A stretch of DNA of 64,000 bases from an uncultured Oscillospiraceae bacterium (GCA_947629795.1 CANRFC010000012.1:1-64000), one strand, 5' to 3'; shown: positions 25,797 through 36,143, numbered from the stretch's first letter. Notes: generated by a model from the letters alone, not told the origin. Made by a program: numbers and translations.

Positions 25797-26889
25797 GGAG
25801 CGGCGGTTTCCCCTCTCCAGCTGGCTCAGCGACCACCTGACCCACAAGATGGTGGCCCTCATCGTGGTCATCGGCTTTGTGGCCTGGCTGCTGCTGTGCG
25901 TGGTCTTCCTCTCCCGCCTGGACGAGGTCATCCGGAGAGCCTACACCTCCGCCCTGACGGGGGAGGTTCAGGAGGTGGTCATCCGGAACATCCATCAGCA
26001 GATGTTCCTGAGCCTGACCATCTTCAGCGTGTGCATCTTTGTGGGGCTGGCTGTGGCATTGTACCTGCTGGCCATCGCCCCCATCGGTCGGCTGCGGCAG
26101 GCCATGCGGCGCTACTACGAGGAGCGGGAGCGCCCCCAGCGCACCGACCGCCGGGACGAGGTGGGCCGGCTCCAGAACGCCTTTGCCGACCTGGTGGGGG
26201 TGGTGGAGAGCAAGGAGCAGGCCGAGCGGCGGCTCATCGCCTCCATCTCCCACGACATCAAGACCCCCCTGACCTCGGTGCTGGGGTATTCCCAGCGGCT
26301 GCACACCAACCACCTCACCGCCGAGAAGCAGGAGCAATATGTGGACCTCATCTATGAGAAGGCCCTGCGCATCAAGGCGGTGGTGGACGAGTTCGACGAG
26401 TACCTGGACTCGGGGCTGAGGGACGCCGCCCCCATGGCCCTCACCACTGCCGGAGACCTGTGCGGCAAGCTGGAGCGGGAGTACGCCGCCGAGGTGCGGG
26501 ACGCCGGGGTGGGCTTCACCGTGGTGTGCGCCTGCCCCCAGGAGAAGCTCATCTGCAACTGGGAGCACATGCGCCGGCTCTTCGGCAACCTCATCGACAA
26601 CGCCTTCCACCACGCCCGGGCCGAGCACCTGGAGCTCTCCCTCACCTGCCGCCGGGAGGGGGAGCAGCTGGTCTTCCTCTTCCGGGACAACGGGGTGGGA
26701 GTGCCCCCCGAGATGCTGGAGCAGATCTTCGAGCCCCTGTACACCTCCGACCAGGGCCGGAAGGTCTCCGGCCTGGGGCTGTCCATCTGCCGGAGCATCG
26801 CCCGGGCCCACGGGGGCACCATCACGGCGGAGAATGTCCACGAGGGCGGCCTGCGCTTCCGGGTGAGCCTCCCCCTGGCCAAGGTGTGA
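25786..26889 (+). CDS. Sensor histidine kinase
   Basis: A 367-residue membrane kinase. Helices 22-43 and 73-97 bracket a very short external loop (about 30 residues), so it probably senses the membrane or a partner transporter rather than a free ligand. HAMP-like 97-148; phosphoacceptor H156 in IASISHDIKTPLTSVLGY; N-box LFGNLIDNAFHHA; G1 FRDNGVGVPPEM; G2 GRKVSGLGLSICRSI. ATG 25786 overlaps the regulator. This is the intramembrane-sensing layout common for Firmicutes kinases beside transporters. Confidence 0.94.
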   Translation: MERKERRFPLSSWLSDHLTHKMVALIVVIGFVAWLLLCVVFLSRLDEVIRRAYTSALTGEVQEVVIRNIHQQMFLSLTIFSVCIFVGLAVALYLLAIAPIGRLRQAMRRYYEERERPQRTDRRDEVGRLQNAFADLVGVVESKEQAERRLIASISHDIKTPLTSVLGYSQRLHTNHLTAEKQEQYVDLIYEKALRIKAVVDEFDEYLDSGLRDAAPMALTTAGDLCGKLEREYAAEVRDAGVGFTVVCACPQEKLICNWEHMRRLFGNLIDNAFHHARAEHLELSLTCRREGEQLVFLFRDNGVGVPPEMLEQIFEPLYTSDQGRKVSGLGLSICRSIARAHGGTITAENVHEGGLRFRVSLPLAKV

Positions 26890-26917
26890 GCAAAAGCGGA
26901 GAAAACAGAATAAAAGG

Positions 26918-26960
26918 GCGAAAAAGTGCGGACCGTGGAAAACGGTCCGCACTTTTTCGC
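26918..26960. terminator. Bidirectional terminator
   Basis: Perfect 18-bp stem (26918-26935 with 26943-26960) that contains its own A5 and T5 tracts. It separates the kinase gene from the end of the convergent dnaB operon. Confidence 0.9.
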
Positions 26961-27024
26961 CTTGATAAGTCGCAGGGGCAGATCCCGGCTTGCGGGCTTG
27001 CCCTTTGGGGGCTCTTCTTTCCTC

Positions 27025-28176
27025 TCAGGGGCCGGCGAGCAGGATGTCAATGGCCCCCTGGAGGTAGTCCAGGTCGGCAAATTCGGTCCCGAACCCCACC
27101 GAGAACCGCACAGTCCCCTGGGGAAAGGTCCCCATCCGCCGGTGGGCCAGGGGGGCGCAGTGGAGCCCGCTGCGGGTGGAGACGCCGAACTCCCGCTCCA
27201 GGCGGAAGGCCATCTCCCCGTTGTCCCGGCCGGGAAAGTCCACCGAGACCACCCCCACCCGCTCCTGGGCGCCGGGGCCGGGGATGTGGAGCCCCTCCCC
27301 CTCATACTCGTGGAGGCGGGCGTAGAGCCAGGCCCCCAGCCGGCGGTGGCGCTCCATGAGCTCCCGGCCGTGGGCCTCGAAATAGCCCAGGGCGGCGTGG
27401 AGCCCGTAAAAGCCGGGGAGGTTCAGGGTCCCGGGCTCAAAGCGGTCGGGGAGGATGGGGGGCATGTCCAGGGACTCGGAGAAGCTTCCGGTGCCGCCGG
27501 AGACCAGGGGCTCCAGCTCCCCGACCAGTTCGGGGGCGAGGAGGAGGGCCCCCACGCCCTGGGGACCCAGCAGGCCCTTGTGCCCCGGCAGAGCCAGGGC
27601 GGAGATGCCCATGGCGGCCATGTCCACGGGCAGGTGCCCCACGGTCTGGGCGGCGTCCACCAGGAGGGGGACCCCCTTTTCCCGGCACAGGGCCCCGGCC
27701 TGGGAGACCGGCATGACGCCGCCGGTGACGTTGGAGGCGTGGGTGAGCATCACGGCCCGGGCTCCCTCTACCCGCTCTTCCAGGGCGGAGAGGTCCAGGA
27801 TGCCGGCGTCATCACAGGGCAGCAGCTCCACCGTGACCCCCCGGTGTTTGAGCTGTTCCAGGGGCCGGAGGACGGCGTTGTGCTCCATGGGGGTGGTGAG
27901 GACCCGGTCGCCGGGGCGGAGCAGGCCCTTGAGGAGAAAGTTGAGGGCATAGGTGCAGCCGGGGGTGAGGATGACCTGTTCCGGCCCCGGGCCGTTCACC
28001 AGGCGGCTCAGCCGCTCCCGGAGCTCCCAGACCACGTCCCCCGCGTCCCGGGCGGCGTCGGAGCTCCCCCGGCCCAGGTTGGCCCCCACGCCCTCCAGGC
28101 ACTCGCTCACCGCCTGAGCCACCCCCGGAGCCTTGGGGAAGGAGGTGGCGGCATTGTCCAGATAGACCCGTCTCAT
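27025..28176 (-). CDS. SufS-like cysteine desulfurase / class V aminotransferase
   Basis: A 383-residue PLP enzyme. [11 protein letters not shown] opens it; D174 in [14 protein letters not shown] Lys in [10 protein letters not shown] (K200), and the active-site Cys in TRSGLHCAP (C340) follow the SufS/CsdA pattern RxGxHCA. It would take sulfur from cysteine for iron-sulfur clusters or thio-modifications. ATG 28176 overlaps the stop of the upstream exported protein gene. It is the last gene of the long leftward operon. The gap after K200 lacks any SufU or iscU neighbour, so its acceptor is unknown. Confidence 0.88.
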   Translation of the reverse strand: MRRVYLDNAATSFPKAPGVAQAVSECLEGVGANLGRGSSDAARDAGDVVWELRERLSRLVNGPGPEQVILTPGCTYALNFLLKGLLRPGDRVLTTPMEHNAVLRPLEQLKHRGVTVELLPCDDAGILDLSALEERVEGARAVMLTHASNVTGGVMPVSQAGALCREKGVPLLVDAAQTVGHLPVDMAAMGISALALPGHKGLLGPQGVGALLLAPELVGELEPLVSGGTGSFSESLDMPPILPDRFEPGTLNLPGFYGLHAALGYFEAHGRELMERHRRLGAWLYARLHEYEGEGLHIPGPGAQERVGVVSVDFPGRDNGEMAFRLEREFGVSTRSGLHCAPLAHRRMGTFPQGTVRFSVGFGTEFADLDYLQGAIDILLAGP

Positions 28177-29324
28177 AGCCGGGTCTCCAGGGTGGAGCGC
28201 CAGTCGTAGCGGTCCTCCCGGACCTGGGTGAGGACCCGGGAGACGGTGAAGGCGTTGGCCGGAAGGGTGAGCCGGGCGGGGCTGGAGGCCCCCTCCAGGC
28301 CCCGCAGGAGGGCGGCGGCGGTGTCCCCGGTGACGGTGGGCTCCCACACCAGCCAGCCCTCGGCGCGAAGGGCGTCGGCGGTCTCCGCCGGGACGGCGGC
28401 TATGCGGGTGTTGGTCCGGGCGATGTGCTTGAGCAGGTCGTTGGCCCTGTCCAGCTCTGCCAGGGCCCGCTCCGGGTCGGCCTCGTCCACCGTCAGGCCG
28501 ATGGCGTGGCCGGCGGAGACCGCCTTGCGGATGAACCTTGCCTGGGTGGCAAGGGAGTCAGGGGTGAAGAGGAGGAGCAGGGAGCTCTCAGACTGGGGCA
28601 GCAGGTCCAGAATGTCCTCCCCGGCCTGGGAGGCGTCCAGAGCCAGGTAGAGCTCCACATCCTCCCGGGTGACCACCGCCGGGTCGGGAGTGGCGGCGGG
28701 GGTGGGCGCGGGGGTGCTCACCGGGCCGGGAGCCTGGGTGGGCGCGGCCGAGGGGGCGGGCGTGGCCTGGGTCTGCCCCTTGTTGACGATGGCGTTGTAC
28801 CGGGAGGTCATGGCCAGGGCCATGGCGTTTAAAAAGGCGCTGTCGCTGAGGGAGGCCGAGGAGCTGGAGATGCGGATGAGGGTCCCCCGGTCGGTGGTGG
28901 GCAGGAAGGAGTAGGTCAGGCCGAAGTAGTCGCACACGGCGGAGGCGGGGATGTACACCGCCCGGTTGCGGATCACCGCCCGGAACTTCATCTCGTTGCC
29001 CTGGCCGTCCACGCACTGGCCCCCGTCCACCGAGAAGGTGAGACTGCCGGACAGGGCGTAGAGGGTGAGCACGGTGCCCTTGGACAGGTCCAGGCCGTAG
29101 TAGACCCCCAGGTCCACCCCGGTGGTGGCCTTGTCAAAGGCGGTGTAGGGGATATAGACCACCCCGTTCACCGTCACCGGGAGCAGGCCGCCGGGGAGGT
29201 CGCAGATCTTGTCGTTCACCGCCAGGAGGTAGACCGTCCCCGCGGCCCTGGCCCGCTGGACGGGGAGGAGGACCCCCAGAAGCAGGCACAGGGCGCAGAG
29301 GATGGAGAGGATGCGCTTTTTCAT
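28173..29324 (-). CDS. Exported protein: stalk domain plus pseudo-deacetylase-like domain
   Basis: A 383-residue exported protein. Signal peptide 1-27. About 30-165 is a copper-amine-oxidase-N-like stalk domain ([35 protein letters not shown]). A Pro/Ala/Thr linker follows (about 190-225). The last 150 residues have the order of a NodB polysaccharide deacetylase ([29 protein letters not shown], then [13 protein letters not shown], then [10 protein letters not shown]), but the metal-binding HxxxH and the catalytic Asp are not visible, so it should be inactive and may bind glycan. It overlaps the SufS-like gene by four bases. Confidence 0.65.
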   Translation of the reverse strand: MKKRILSILCALCLLLGVLLPVQRARAAGTVYLLAVNDKICDLPGGLLPVTVNGVVYIPYTAFDKATTGVDLGVYYGLDLSKGTVLTLYALSGSLTFSVDGGQCVDGQGNEMKFRAVIRNRAVYIPASAVCDYFGLTYSFLPTTDRGTLIRISSSSASLSDSAFLNAMALAMTSRYNAIVNKGQTQATPAPSAAPTQAPGPVSTPAPTPAATPDPAVVTREDVELYLALDASQAGEDILDLLPQSESSLLLLFTPDSLATQARFIRKAVSAGHAIGLTVDEADPERALAELDRANDLLKHIARTNTRIAAVPAETADALRAEGWLVWEPTVTGDTAAALLRGLEGASSPARLTLPANAFTVSRVLTQVREDRYDWRSTLETRL

Positions 29325-29380
29325 GGGTGGACCTCCTTTCTCCTTTGGGAAACCCACAGGAAAGATGTTGGTCGATTTTC

Positions 29381-29459
29381 GTAAGGGCCGGCGTCCTCGC
29401 CGGCCCGTCTGCCCACGCCGAAGGGCAGGGGCCGGGCGGATGAGGACATCTGCCCTTAC
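29381..29459. repeat. Paired intergenic palindromic repeats
   Basis: Two facing units of one repeat family: 29381-29407 (GTAAGGG...GTCCTC...) and 29431-29459 in reverse orientation. The second overlaps the stop codon of ftsH. A third unit lies at 36144-36172. Confidence 0.55.
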
Positions 29460-31297
29460 TGTTCCTCGGACAGGAGGGCCTCAAAGGTCTCTCCGTCCAT
29501 GGTCTCGTGCTCCAGGAGATAGGCGGCCACCTTGTCCAGGCCGGCCCGGTCCCGGGTCAGGATGTTCTCACAGGTCTGACAGGCGGCGTCCAGAAGGGCC
29601 TTGACCTCCCGGTCGATGGCCCCGGCGGTCTCCTCGGAGTAGGGCTTGGCCTGGGCCATGTCCCGGCCGATGAAGACCTCGTCGTGGCCCGAGTCGAAGA
29701 CCACGCTGCCCAGTTTGTCGCTCATGCCGTAGCGCATGACCATCTTCCGGGCGATGTCTGAGGCCCGCTGGAGGTCGTTGCCCGCGCCGGTGGAGATGTC
29801 CCCCAGCACCAGCTGCTCGGCCACCCGGCCTCCCAGGCACACGGCGATCTGGTCGGTGAGCTCGGCCTTGGAGAGGAAGGAGCGGTCCTCGGTGGGCAGG
29901 TGGATGGTCATGCCGCCCGCCATGCCCCGGGGGACGATGGTGATCTGATGCACCGGGTCCTGGGTGGGCAGGGCGTGGATGACCAGGGCGTGGCCCGCCT
30001 CGTGGTAGGCGGTGAGCTTCCGCTCCTGTTCGATGACCACCCGGGACTTCTTCTCCGGACCGGCCAGGACCTTCAGCACCGACTCCTGGAGGGCGTCCAT
30101 GGTGATGAAGCCCTGGCCACGCCGGGCGGAGAGAAGGGCGGCCTCGTTGAGGAGATTTTCCAGGTCGGCGCCGGTGAAGCCGGCGGTGGACTTGGCCAGG
30201 ACGGACAGGTCCACATCTTCGGCCAGGGGCTTATTTTTGGCGTGGACCTTCAGGATGGCCTCCCGGCCCTTGGCGTCGGGGGCCCCCACGTAGACCTGGC
30301 GGTCGAACCGGCCGGGGCGCAGGAGGGCGGGGTCCAGGATATCCACCCGGTTGGTGGCCGCCAGGACCACCACCCCCTCGTTGGCGGCAAAGCCGTCCAT
30401 CTCCACCAGGAGCTGGTTCAGGGTCTGCTCCCGCTCATCGTGGCCGCCTCCCAGGCCGGCGCCCCGGCGGCGGCCCACGGCGTCGATCTCGTCGATGAAG
30501 ACGATGGCGGGGGAGTCCTTCTTGGCCTGGTCAAACAGGTCCCGGACCCGGCTGGCGCCCACGCCCACATAGAGCTCCACAAAGTCGGAGCCCGAGATGG
30601 ACAGGAACTGGACCCCGGCCTCGCCGGCCACGGCCTTGGCCAGGAGGGTCTTGCCCGTGCCGGGAGGGCCCACCAGCAGGATGCCCTTGGGGATGCGGGC
30701 CCCCAGGTCCAGGTAGCGCTGGGGCTCCCGGAGGAAGTCCACGATCTCCTGGAGCTCGGCCTTCTCCTCGTCGGAGCCCGCCACGTCGGCAAAGGTGACC
30801 TTTTTGCCCTCGGCGTCCGCCGGCTTGGTGCGGGCGTGGCTGAAGCGGCTCCCGGTGCGGTCCCCGCCCTGGGCCATGGCCTGGCGCTGGAGCATGGAGT
30901 ACCACATTCCGGCGCAGAGCAGGACCAGCAGCAGCCCGGGCAGCAGCTCCACCCACCAGGGCAGAACGGTATCCGGGAGGAAATTGTAGTCGGTGAGGAT
31001 GCCGGCGCGCTTCTGCTCCACCAGAAGGTCGTTGTACTCGTCGTAGAACAGCTCGGCGGAGTAGAGCTGGGCGGTGACGGTATCCTGGCCGTTCCAGGGG
31101 GTCTTGAGCTTCATGGTCAGGCGGTTGTCCTTCACCGTGACCTCCTGGGCCTGCTGCTGCTCCAGAATGGCGCGCACGTCGGCGGAGGAGGGCTCGGGCG
31201 GGGCGTCCATGGCCCGCAGGAGCATGAGGGAGCCTGCCAGAAGCAGGGCGATGAGGGCCAGAAAGCCCAGGTCGCGGGGGGTGATGCGGCTTTTCAA
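29456..31297 (-). CDS. ftsH: ATP-dependent zinc metalloprotease FtsH
   Basis: A 613-residue membrane-anchored AAA+ protease for quality control of membrane proteins. Helices at about 10-29 and 112-134 bracket a small external domain. Walker A is GPPGTGKT (210-217), Walker [12 protein letters not shown], second region of homology LRPGRFDRQ, and the zinc site HEAGH 432-436 with the downstream Asp in [10 protein letters not shown]. Length and layout match normal FtsH. It lies 27 bases after hpt, the usual tilS-hpt-ftsH order. A second FtsH gene lies at 54294. Confidence 0.96.
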   Translation of the reverse strand: MKSRITPRDLGFLALIALLLAGSLMLLRAMDAPPEPSSADVRAILEQQQAQEVTVKDNRLTMKLKTPWNGQDTVTAQLYSAELFYDEYNDLLVEQKRAGILTDYNFLPDTVLPWWVELLPGLLLVLLCAGMWYSMLQRQAMAQGGDRTGSRFSHARTKPADAEGKKVTFADVAGSDEEKAELQEIVDFLREPQRYLDLGARIPKGILLVGPPGTGKTLLAKAVAGEAGVQFLSISGSDFVELYVGVGASRVRDLFDQAKKDSPAIVFIDEIDAVGRRRGAGLGGGHDEREQTLNQLLVEMDGFAANEGVVVLAATNRVDILDPALLRPGRFDRQVYVGAPDAKGREAILKVHAKNKPLAEDVDLSVLAKSTAGFTGADLENLLNEAALLSARRGQGFITMDALQESVLKVLAGPEKKSRVVIEQERKLTAYHEAGHALVIHALPTQDPVHQITIVPRGMAGGMTIHLPTEDRSFLSKAELTDQIAVCLGGRVAEQLVLGDISTGAGNDLQRASDIARKMVMRYGMSDKLGSVVFDSGHDEVFIGRDMAQAKPYSEETAGAIDREVKALLDAACQTCENILTRDRAGLDKVAAYLLEHETMDGETFEALLSEEQ

Positions 31298-31324
31298 GGG
31301 GATATCACGTCCTTCTTGGGAGGA

Positions 31325-31870
31325 TCAGGGGTGCTCGTACACACAGGGCTTGAGCACGCCGATGTAGGGGAGGTTGCGGTAGCGCTCGTCGTAGTCCAGG
31401 CCGTAGCCCACCACAAAGGCGTCGGGGACGGTGAAGCCCACGTAGTTGGCCTGGACGGGCTTGGTCCGGCGGGAGGGCTTATCCAGCAGAGTGGCCAGCC
31501 GGATGGAGGCGGGATGCCGGGCGTCCAGGAGCTGGAAGAGGTAGTGGAGGGTGTTGCCCGAGTCCAGGATGTCCTCCACCACAATGACGTCCTTGCCCTC
31601 GATGGAGTCACTCAGGTCCTTGATGATGTTCACCTGGCCGGAGGACACGGTGCCCGAGCCGTAGGAGGACACGGCCATGAAGTCCACCGTGCAGTAGCAG
31701 TCGATGGCCCGGGTGAGGTCGGCCATGAAGATGTAGGAGCCCCGCAGGACGCTGATAAGGATGGGCTCCTTCCCCACGTAGTCGGCGCTGATCTCCTTGC
31801 CCAGGGCCTGGACCCGGGCGCGGAGCTCCTCTTCGGAAATAAGGACCCGTTCAATGTCGTCGTGCATCAT
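31325..31870 (-). CDS. hpt: Hypoxanthine phosphoribosyltransferase
   Basis: A 181-residue purine salvage enzyme that makes IMP and GMP from hypoxanthine or guanine and PRPP. The PRPP loop VVEDILDSGNTLHYL, the flexible loop SSYGSGTVSSGQV and the final DYDERYRNLPYIGVLKP are intact. It starts with two Met codons (31870 or 31867) and overlaps the end of tilS by four bases, the classic tilS-hpt-ftsH cluster. Confidence 0.96.
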   Translation of the reverse strand: MMHDDIERVLISEEELRARVQALGKEISADYVGKEPILISVLRGSYIFMADLTRAIDCYCTVDFMAVSSYGSGTVSSGQVNIIKDLSDSIEGKDVIVVEDILDSGNTLHYLFQLLDARHPASIRLATLLDKPSRRTKPVQANYVGFTVPDAFVVGYGLDYDERYRNLPYIGVLKPCVYEHP

Positions 31871-33285
31871 GTCTCTTCATCCTTTTCTCTATATTTGATC
31901 TGGATATACCAGCCGTGCGCGGTTTGCGGGGCGAAGGGGGCGTCCACCCCCAGGGGCCAGACGGCGGCCAGGGCGCCGTCCACGTAAAAGGCGGGCAGGC
32001 CGTCCCGCTGTGCTAGGGAGATGCCCTTGTCCAGACACAGGCGCTTTACGGTGCGGGCCCCCTTGGCGCCGGGGAGGGTGAGCCGCTCCCCCGGGGGACA
32101 GGGCCCCACGGTGAGGACGGCCCCGGCGGGGAGGGAGAGGGCCAGGCCGCCGCGGAAAGGGACCTCCACGGGGTCCGGACCGCCGCTCCGGAGGGCGCCC
32201 TGAAGGCCCCAACTATCCTCCGGGAGGGCCTCCTGAGAGCCTGAGCTGCCGTCTTGGAGTTCCAGAAGGGTCAGGGTGTAGGCCCCCCAGGCCAAGGGTT
32301 TCCCCGGCGTCAGGGGGACCTGGGCGGGGAGGGCCTGCCGCCGGGAGAGGAAGAGTTGTCCCCGCTCCCGCCGGGCCGTCACGCCCTGGGGCAGGTCCAG
32401 GGAGCGCTCGTTCTCCAGGCGGAGCACGGCGTCCAGGTGGACCGCCCCAAAATCCTTCCGCCCCACGCCCAGCTTGTCCAGCAGCCCCAGGATGATCCGG
32501 GGGGCCAGAGGACCGGGGGCGGCTTCGAGCATCTGGAAGGGGAGGGAGACCCGGTCCTTTGTGACCTTCGCCCCGGCGGTATACCGCCGGACTTCCTCCT
32601 CCAAAGCGCCGTCCACCTCCCGCACCTGGGCGGCGGCGGCATTGATGTGCTCGGCGGCCCGGGGGTTGAGCTCCCGCAGAAGGGGCATCACCTGGGCGCG
32701 GAGACGGTTGCGGGTGTACGTTTCGTCGGTGTTGCTGGCGTCCTCCACATGGGGGATCCGGTACTCTGTGAGGTACTCTGCCACCTGCTTTTTGGTGGCG
32801 TGGAGCAGGGGCCGGACAATGTTGCCCTGGACGGGGGGGATGCCCCCCAGACCCTTGAGCCCGGTGCCCCGGATGAGGTTGAGCAGCACGGTCTCGGCAT
32901 TGTCGTCGGCGGTGTGGGCGGTGGCGATGAGGCCGCAGCCCTCGGTCTCGGCGGCCTGCCGCAAAAAGGCGTAGCGCAGGATGCGGGCCCCTTCCTCCAC
33001 AGACAGGCCCTCCCGCCGGGCGAAGGTCCTCACGTCTCCCCGGCCCACGGTGAGGGGGATGTGCCACTGCCGGCACAGGTCCCGGACAAAGGCCTCGTCC
33101 CGGTCGGCTTCCGCTCCCCGGAGCCGGTGGTTGAAGTGGGCGGCGGTGAGGGTGAGGTCCCCCTGCTGGGAGAGCCAGTGGAGCAGGCACACCGAGTCCG
33201 CCCCGCCGGAGACGGCGCAGAGCACCGAGGCGCCGGGGGGGAGCATGGCGTATTCCCTTGTGAGGAACTGGGCGTTTTCCTGCAT
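31867..33285 (-). CDS. tilS: tRNA(Ile)-lysidine synthase
   Basis: A 472-residue enzyme that turns C34 of tRNA-Ile(CAU) into lysidine. The PP-loop SGGADS is at 26-31, followed by AAHFNHRLRGAEADRDEAFV and TAHTADDNAETVLLNLIRGTG. Central and C-terminal TilS domains are present; the last domain holds SLPAGAVLTVGPCPPGERLTLPGAKGARTVKRLCLDKGI-type order. The ATG at 33285 follows TTTGGAGGCC. In operon with hpt and ftsH downstream. Confidence 0.94.
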   Translation of the reverse strand: MQENAQFLTREYAMLPPGASVLCAVSGGADSVCLLHWLSQQGDLTLTAAHFNHRLRGAEADRDEAFVRDLCRQWHIPLTVGRGDVRTFARREGLSVEEGARILRYAFLRQAAETEGCGLIATAHTADDNAETVLLNLIRGTGLKGLGGIPPVQGNIVRPLLHATKKQVAEYLTEYRIPHVEDASNTDETYTRNRLRAQVMPLLRELNPRAAEHINAAAAQVREVDGALEEEVRRYTAGAKVTKDRVSLPFQMLEAAPGPLAPRIILGLLDKLGVGRKDFGAVHLDAVLRLENERSLDLPQGVTARRERGQLFLSRRQALPAQVPLTPGKPLAWGAYTLTLLELQDGSSGSQEALPEDSWGLQGALRSGGPDPVEVPFRGGLALSLPAGAVLTVGPCPPGERLTLPGAKGARTVKRLCLDKGISLAQRDGLPAFYVDGALAAVWPLGVDAPFAPQTAHGWYIQIKYREKDEET

Positions 33286-33313
33286 GGAAGGGCCTCCAAA
33301 AGGGGGATGGACG

Positions 33314-34282
33314 TCAGGAGAGGTAGACCGGAGGGGTGTCCGCCGGGCGGATATCCAGGATGAGACGATGCCCGGAGGTATAGCGGACCTCGTACATCTG
33401 GGCGTGTTGGGCGTTCCACTGGATGGAGCGGTTTTCATTGTAGAGCCGGTCCGGGTCCAGGGAGAAGTCCAGGCCCCAGGGGACGAACAGGTTCACCCAC
33501 TTCCCATCGGTGTCGTCGCTGACGGCGCCGTACCGGGTGAGAAGGGCGGGCTGGCTGGCGGTATAGGGGCCGTCGATGTGCCACTGGCGGACCTTGGGAG
33601 AGAGCCAGACGGTGACGGTCTCGCACTGCCCGGCCTCAAGCTGGGCAATGTCCGAGCGGGTCCTCTCATAGAGGGAGGGGACCTCCTCGGAAAAGACAAC
33701 GAAGGCCATGAGGGCGCAGACCAGCAAAAGAGGGACCGGGCGCAGAAAGGCGGAGATCCGGCGCCGGGAGTGGAGCTCGTATTCCCTTATCAGGGCGTCG
33801 GCGCGCTCCCTTTTCTCCCATATCTCATACCACCAGGCGGGGGTGGGGTCGGAGCCGCTTTTGGTGTTGTAGCTGTACGGGTCGTCCACGGCAAAGTCGG
33901 GGCACTCCTCCACCAGTTCGGAGAAGGCCAGGGCCTTGCGGTAGGCCTCCCGGCGGGGCCTGCACCAGCGGTGGTGGCGGAGAAAGGTCCAGAGGGCCCA
34001 AAGGAGGATCAGGGCCGCAAGGGCCAGGATGACCGCCAGAAAGAGCAGGAAGGCGCGGTACCAGAGGGCCATCCCCTCCAGCAGGATGCGGGCGGGGGAG
34101 GCGGGTTGGAGCTCCGGAGCTTGGGCCAGCTCTGCCAGCAGGCCGTCGGGGGTGGGGAACAGGCCGGTGAGGAGGAACAGAAAGGCCAGGAGAATGAGAA
34201 GGGACAGGAGCAGGGGGAGCAGCGAAGCGGCGGCCGCCCGGCACCTCCCCCGCCCGGGGGCCGGGTCAGTACTCCTCTTCAT
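33314..34282 (-). CDS. Membrane protein of unknown function
   Basis: A 322-residue protein with three predicted helices (about 18-42, 70-98 and 195-213), a central cytoplasmic segment with Arg-rich helices, and a C-terminal extracytoplasmic domain of about 110 residues. ATG 34282 lies inside the dnaB end (overlap 17 bases). TilS follows 28 bases later. I do not recognise a family; the middle PRREAYRKALAFSELVEECPDF and the YTxNxx-like C-terminal end show no catalytic motif. Confidence 0.6.
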   Translation of the reverse strand: MKRSTDPAPGRGRCRAAAASLLPLLLSLLILLAFLFLLTGLFPTPDGLLAELAQAPELQPASPARILLEGMALWYRAFLLFLAVILALAALILLWALWTFLRHHRWCRPRREAYRKALAFSELVEECPDFAVDDPYSYNTKSGSDPTPAWWYEIWEKRERADALIREYELHSRRRISAFLRPVPLLLVCALMAFVVFSEEVPSLYERTRSDIAQLEAGQCETVTVWLSPKVRQWHIDGPYTASQPALLTRYGAVSDDTDGKWVNLFVPWGLDFSLDPDRLYNENRSIQWNAQHAQMYEVRYTSGHRLILDIRPADTPPVYLS

Positions 34283-35612
34283 ACCGCCGCTCCAGGGAGG
34301 TGAAGGTGGTGAAGTCGGGGAGCCACTGGAGGTAGACGGTGCCGGTCTCGCCGTGGCGGTTCTTGGCGATGATGCACTCGGTGAGGTTGGGGTCCTCGAT
34401 GTCCCGGTCGTAGTAGCCCTCCCGGTGGAGGAACATGACGATGTCGGCGTCCTGCTCGATGGCGCCCGACTCCCGCAGGTCGGAGAGCATGGGCCGCTTG
34501 TCCGCCCGGGTGACGCTGGCCCGGTTGAGCTGGCTGAGACACAGCACGGGGACATTGAGCTCCTTGGCCATGATCTTCAGGCTCCGGGAGATGTCCGAGA
34601 CGATCTGCTGGCGGTTGTCGCTCTGGCGGGAGGGCCCGCCGGCGGAGGTCATGAGCTGGAGGTAGTCGATGACCACCAGCCCCAGGTCGTCCACCCGGCG
34701 GCACTTGGCCAGCATGTCGGACACCGAGAGCATGGGGTTGTCGTCCACCATGATCCTGGTCTGGTTGAGGGAGGCGGCGGCGGCCGCGATCTTCCCCCAG
34801 TCCTCCTCGCTGAGCTGGCCGGTGACCAGCTTTTTGTTCTCCACAAAGGACTCGCCGGAGATGAGGCGCATGGCAAGCTGCTCCCGGCTCATTTCCAGGG
34901 AGAAGAAGACCACCGTCTTGCCGGCGTATTTGCCGGTGTGGAGGAGGATGTTCAGGGCCATGGAGGTCTTGCCCATGCCGGGGCGGGCGGCCAGGAGGAT
35001 GAGGTCGGACTTATTGAGGCCCGAGATGGCCGAGTCGATATCGGCCAGGCCGGTGGACAGCCCCGGCACCGCCGAGCCGCTGGCCGCCAGCTCGTTGAGC
35101 CGGTCGTAGACCCCCAGGATGACGGTGGAGATGTGCTCCAGGCCCTGGGCCGAGCGGCCCTGCCGGATGGCGTAGATGCGCTGCTCGGCGGACTCCAGGG
35201 CCTCCTGGGCGGTGGCGGTGCCCTCCTGGATCAGGTTCAGCACCGCCCCGCTCTCCTGGGCGATGCGCCGCAGGAGGGACTTGTCCCGGACGATGTTGAT
35301 GTAATCCTCCACGTTGGCGGCGGTGGGAGTGATGACCATGAGCTGCCGGACGTAGTCGTAGGAGGTGTTCTCGTCGTAGGTGCCGTTCTGCTTCATCTTG
35401 TCCAGGACGGTCACCGGGTCGATGGTCTCGGAGAAGTTGAACATGGAGCATACGGCCTCGTAGATCTCCCGGTTCTGCCGGAGATAGAAGTCCTCGGGCT
35501 TCAGGGCCTCCATGACCTGGGGCACACACCGCTCGTCGATGAGGATGGAGCCCAGCACCGCCTGCTCGGCCTCCACCGAGTGGGGCATCTGGCGGGAGAG
35601 AAGTTCATCCAT
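34266..35612 (-). CDS. dnaB: Replicative DNA helicase DnaB/DnaC
   Basis: A 448-residue hexameric helicase unwinding DNA at the replication fork. N-terminal domain 5-110 (PHSVEAEQAVLGSIL); RecA-like core with Walker A ARPGMGKTS (about 209-217), Walker B LGLVVIDYLQLM, and the H4 region ADIVMFLHREGYYD. ATG 35612 is set by GGAGGTG 6 bases upstream. It follows rplI in the order usual for Firmicutes (gdpP-rplI-dnaB). Confidence 0.97.
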   Translation of the reverse strand: MDELLSRQMPHSVEAEQAVLGSILIDERCVPQVMEALKPEDFYLRQNREIYEAVCSMFNFSETIDPVTVLDKMKQNGTYDENTSYDYVRQLMVITPTAANVEDYINIVRDKSLLRRIAQESGAVLNLIQEGTATAQEALESAEQRIYAIRQGRSAQGLEHISTVILGVYDRLNELAASGSAVPGLSTGLADIDSAISGLNKSDLILLAARPGMGKTSMALNILLHTGKYAGKTVVFFSLEMSREQLAMRLISGESFVENKKLVTGQLSEEDWGKIAAAAASLNQTRIMVDDNPMLSVSDMLAKCRRVDDLGLVVIDYLQLMTSAGGPSRQSDNRQQIVSDISRSLKIMAKELNVPVLCLSQLNRASVTRADKRPMLSDLRESGAIEQDADIVMFLHREGYYDRDIEDPNLTECIIAKNRHGETGTVYLQWLPDFTTFTSLERRYEEEY

Positions 35613-35675
35613 TTGGAGCACCTCCGGAAAGAAATTCAGTCATGGGGACAGGTCCAGGCGGCACGCCGGGCAGAC

Positions 35676-36122
35676 TTACGCCTCGCAGACCACCACGTTC
35701 ACCGTGCCGGTGACCTCGTAGCCCAGCTTGCACTTGAGCTGGTAGGTACCGAAGGACTTGATGGGCTCGTCCAGGACCAGCTTGGTCTTGGCGATGTCCA
35801 CCCCGTGCTGGGCCTTCAGGGCCTCGGAGACCTCCTTGGAGGTCACCGAGCCGAACAGCCGCCCGCCGGCGCCCGCCTTGGCGGGGATCTTGACCATGAG
35901 GGCCTTGAGCTTCTCGGCGGTCTCCAGGGCGGCGGCGCGCTCGGCGGCCTCCTGGGCCCGCTTGGCCTTCTCCTGCTGCTTCATGGTGTTCAGGGCCTCG
36001 GGGGTGGCGGCCACCGCCAGCTTCCGGGGGAGGAGGAAGTTCCGGGCGTAGCCGTCGCTGGCCTCGATGAGCTGGCCCTTCTTGCCCTGGCCCTTCACGT
36101 CCTGCTGCAAAATGACTTTCAT
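35676..36122 (-). CDS. rplI: 50S ribosomal protein L9
   Basis: 148 residues, the normal L9 length. N-terminal domain MKVILQQDVKGQGKKGQLIEASDGYARNFLLPRK, a long connecting helix (Ala/Lys/Glu-rich, about 42-75), and the C-terminal domain with GGRLFGSVTSKEV. It binds 23S rRNA domain V. Placed between gdpP and dnaB. Confidence 0.97.
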   Translation of the reverse strand: MKVILQQDVKGQGKKGQLIEASDGYARNFLLPRKLAVAATPEALNTMKQQEKAKRAQEAAERAAALETAEKLKALMVKIPAKAGAGGRLFGSVTSKEVSEALKAQHGVDIAKTKLVLDEPIKSFGTYQLKCKLGYEVTGTVNVVVCEA

Positions 36123-36143
36123 ATTCCAGACATCCTTTCTTTT

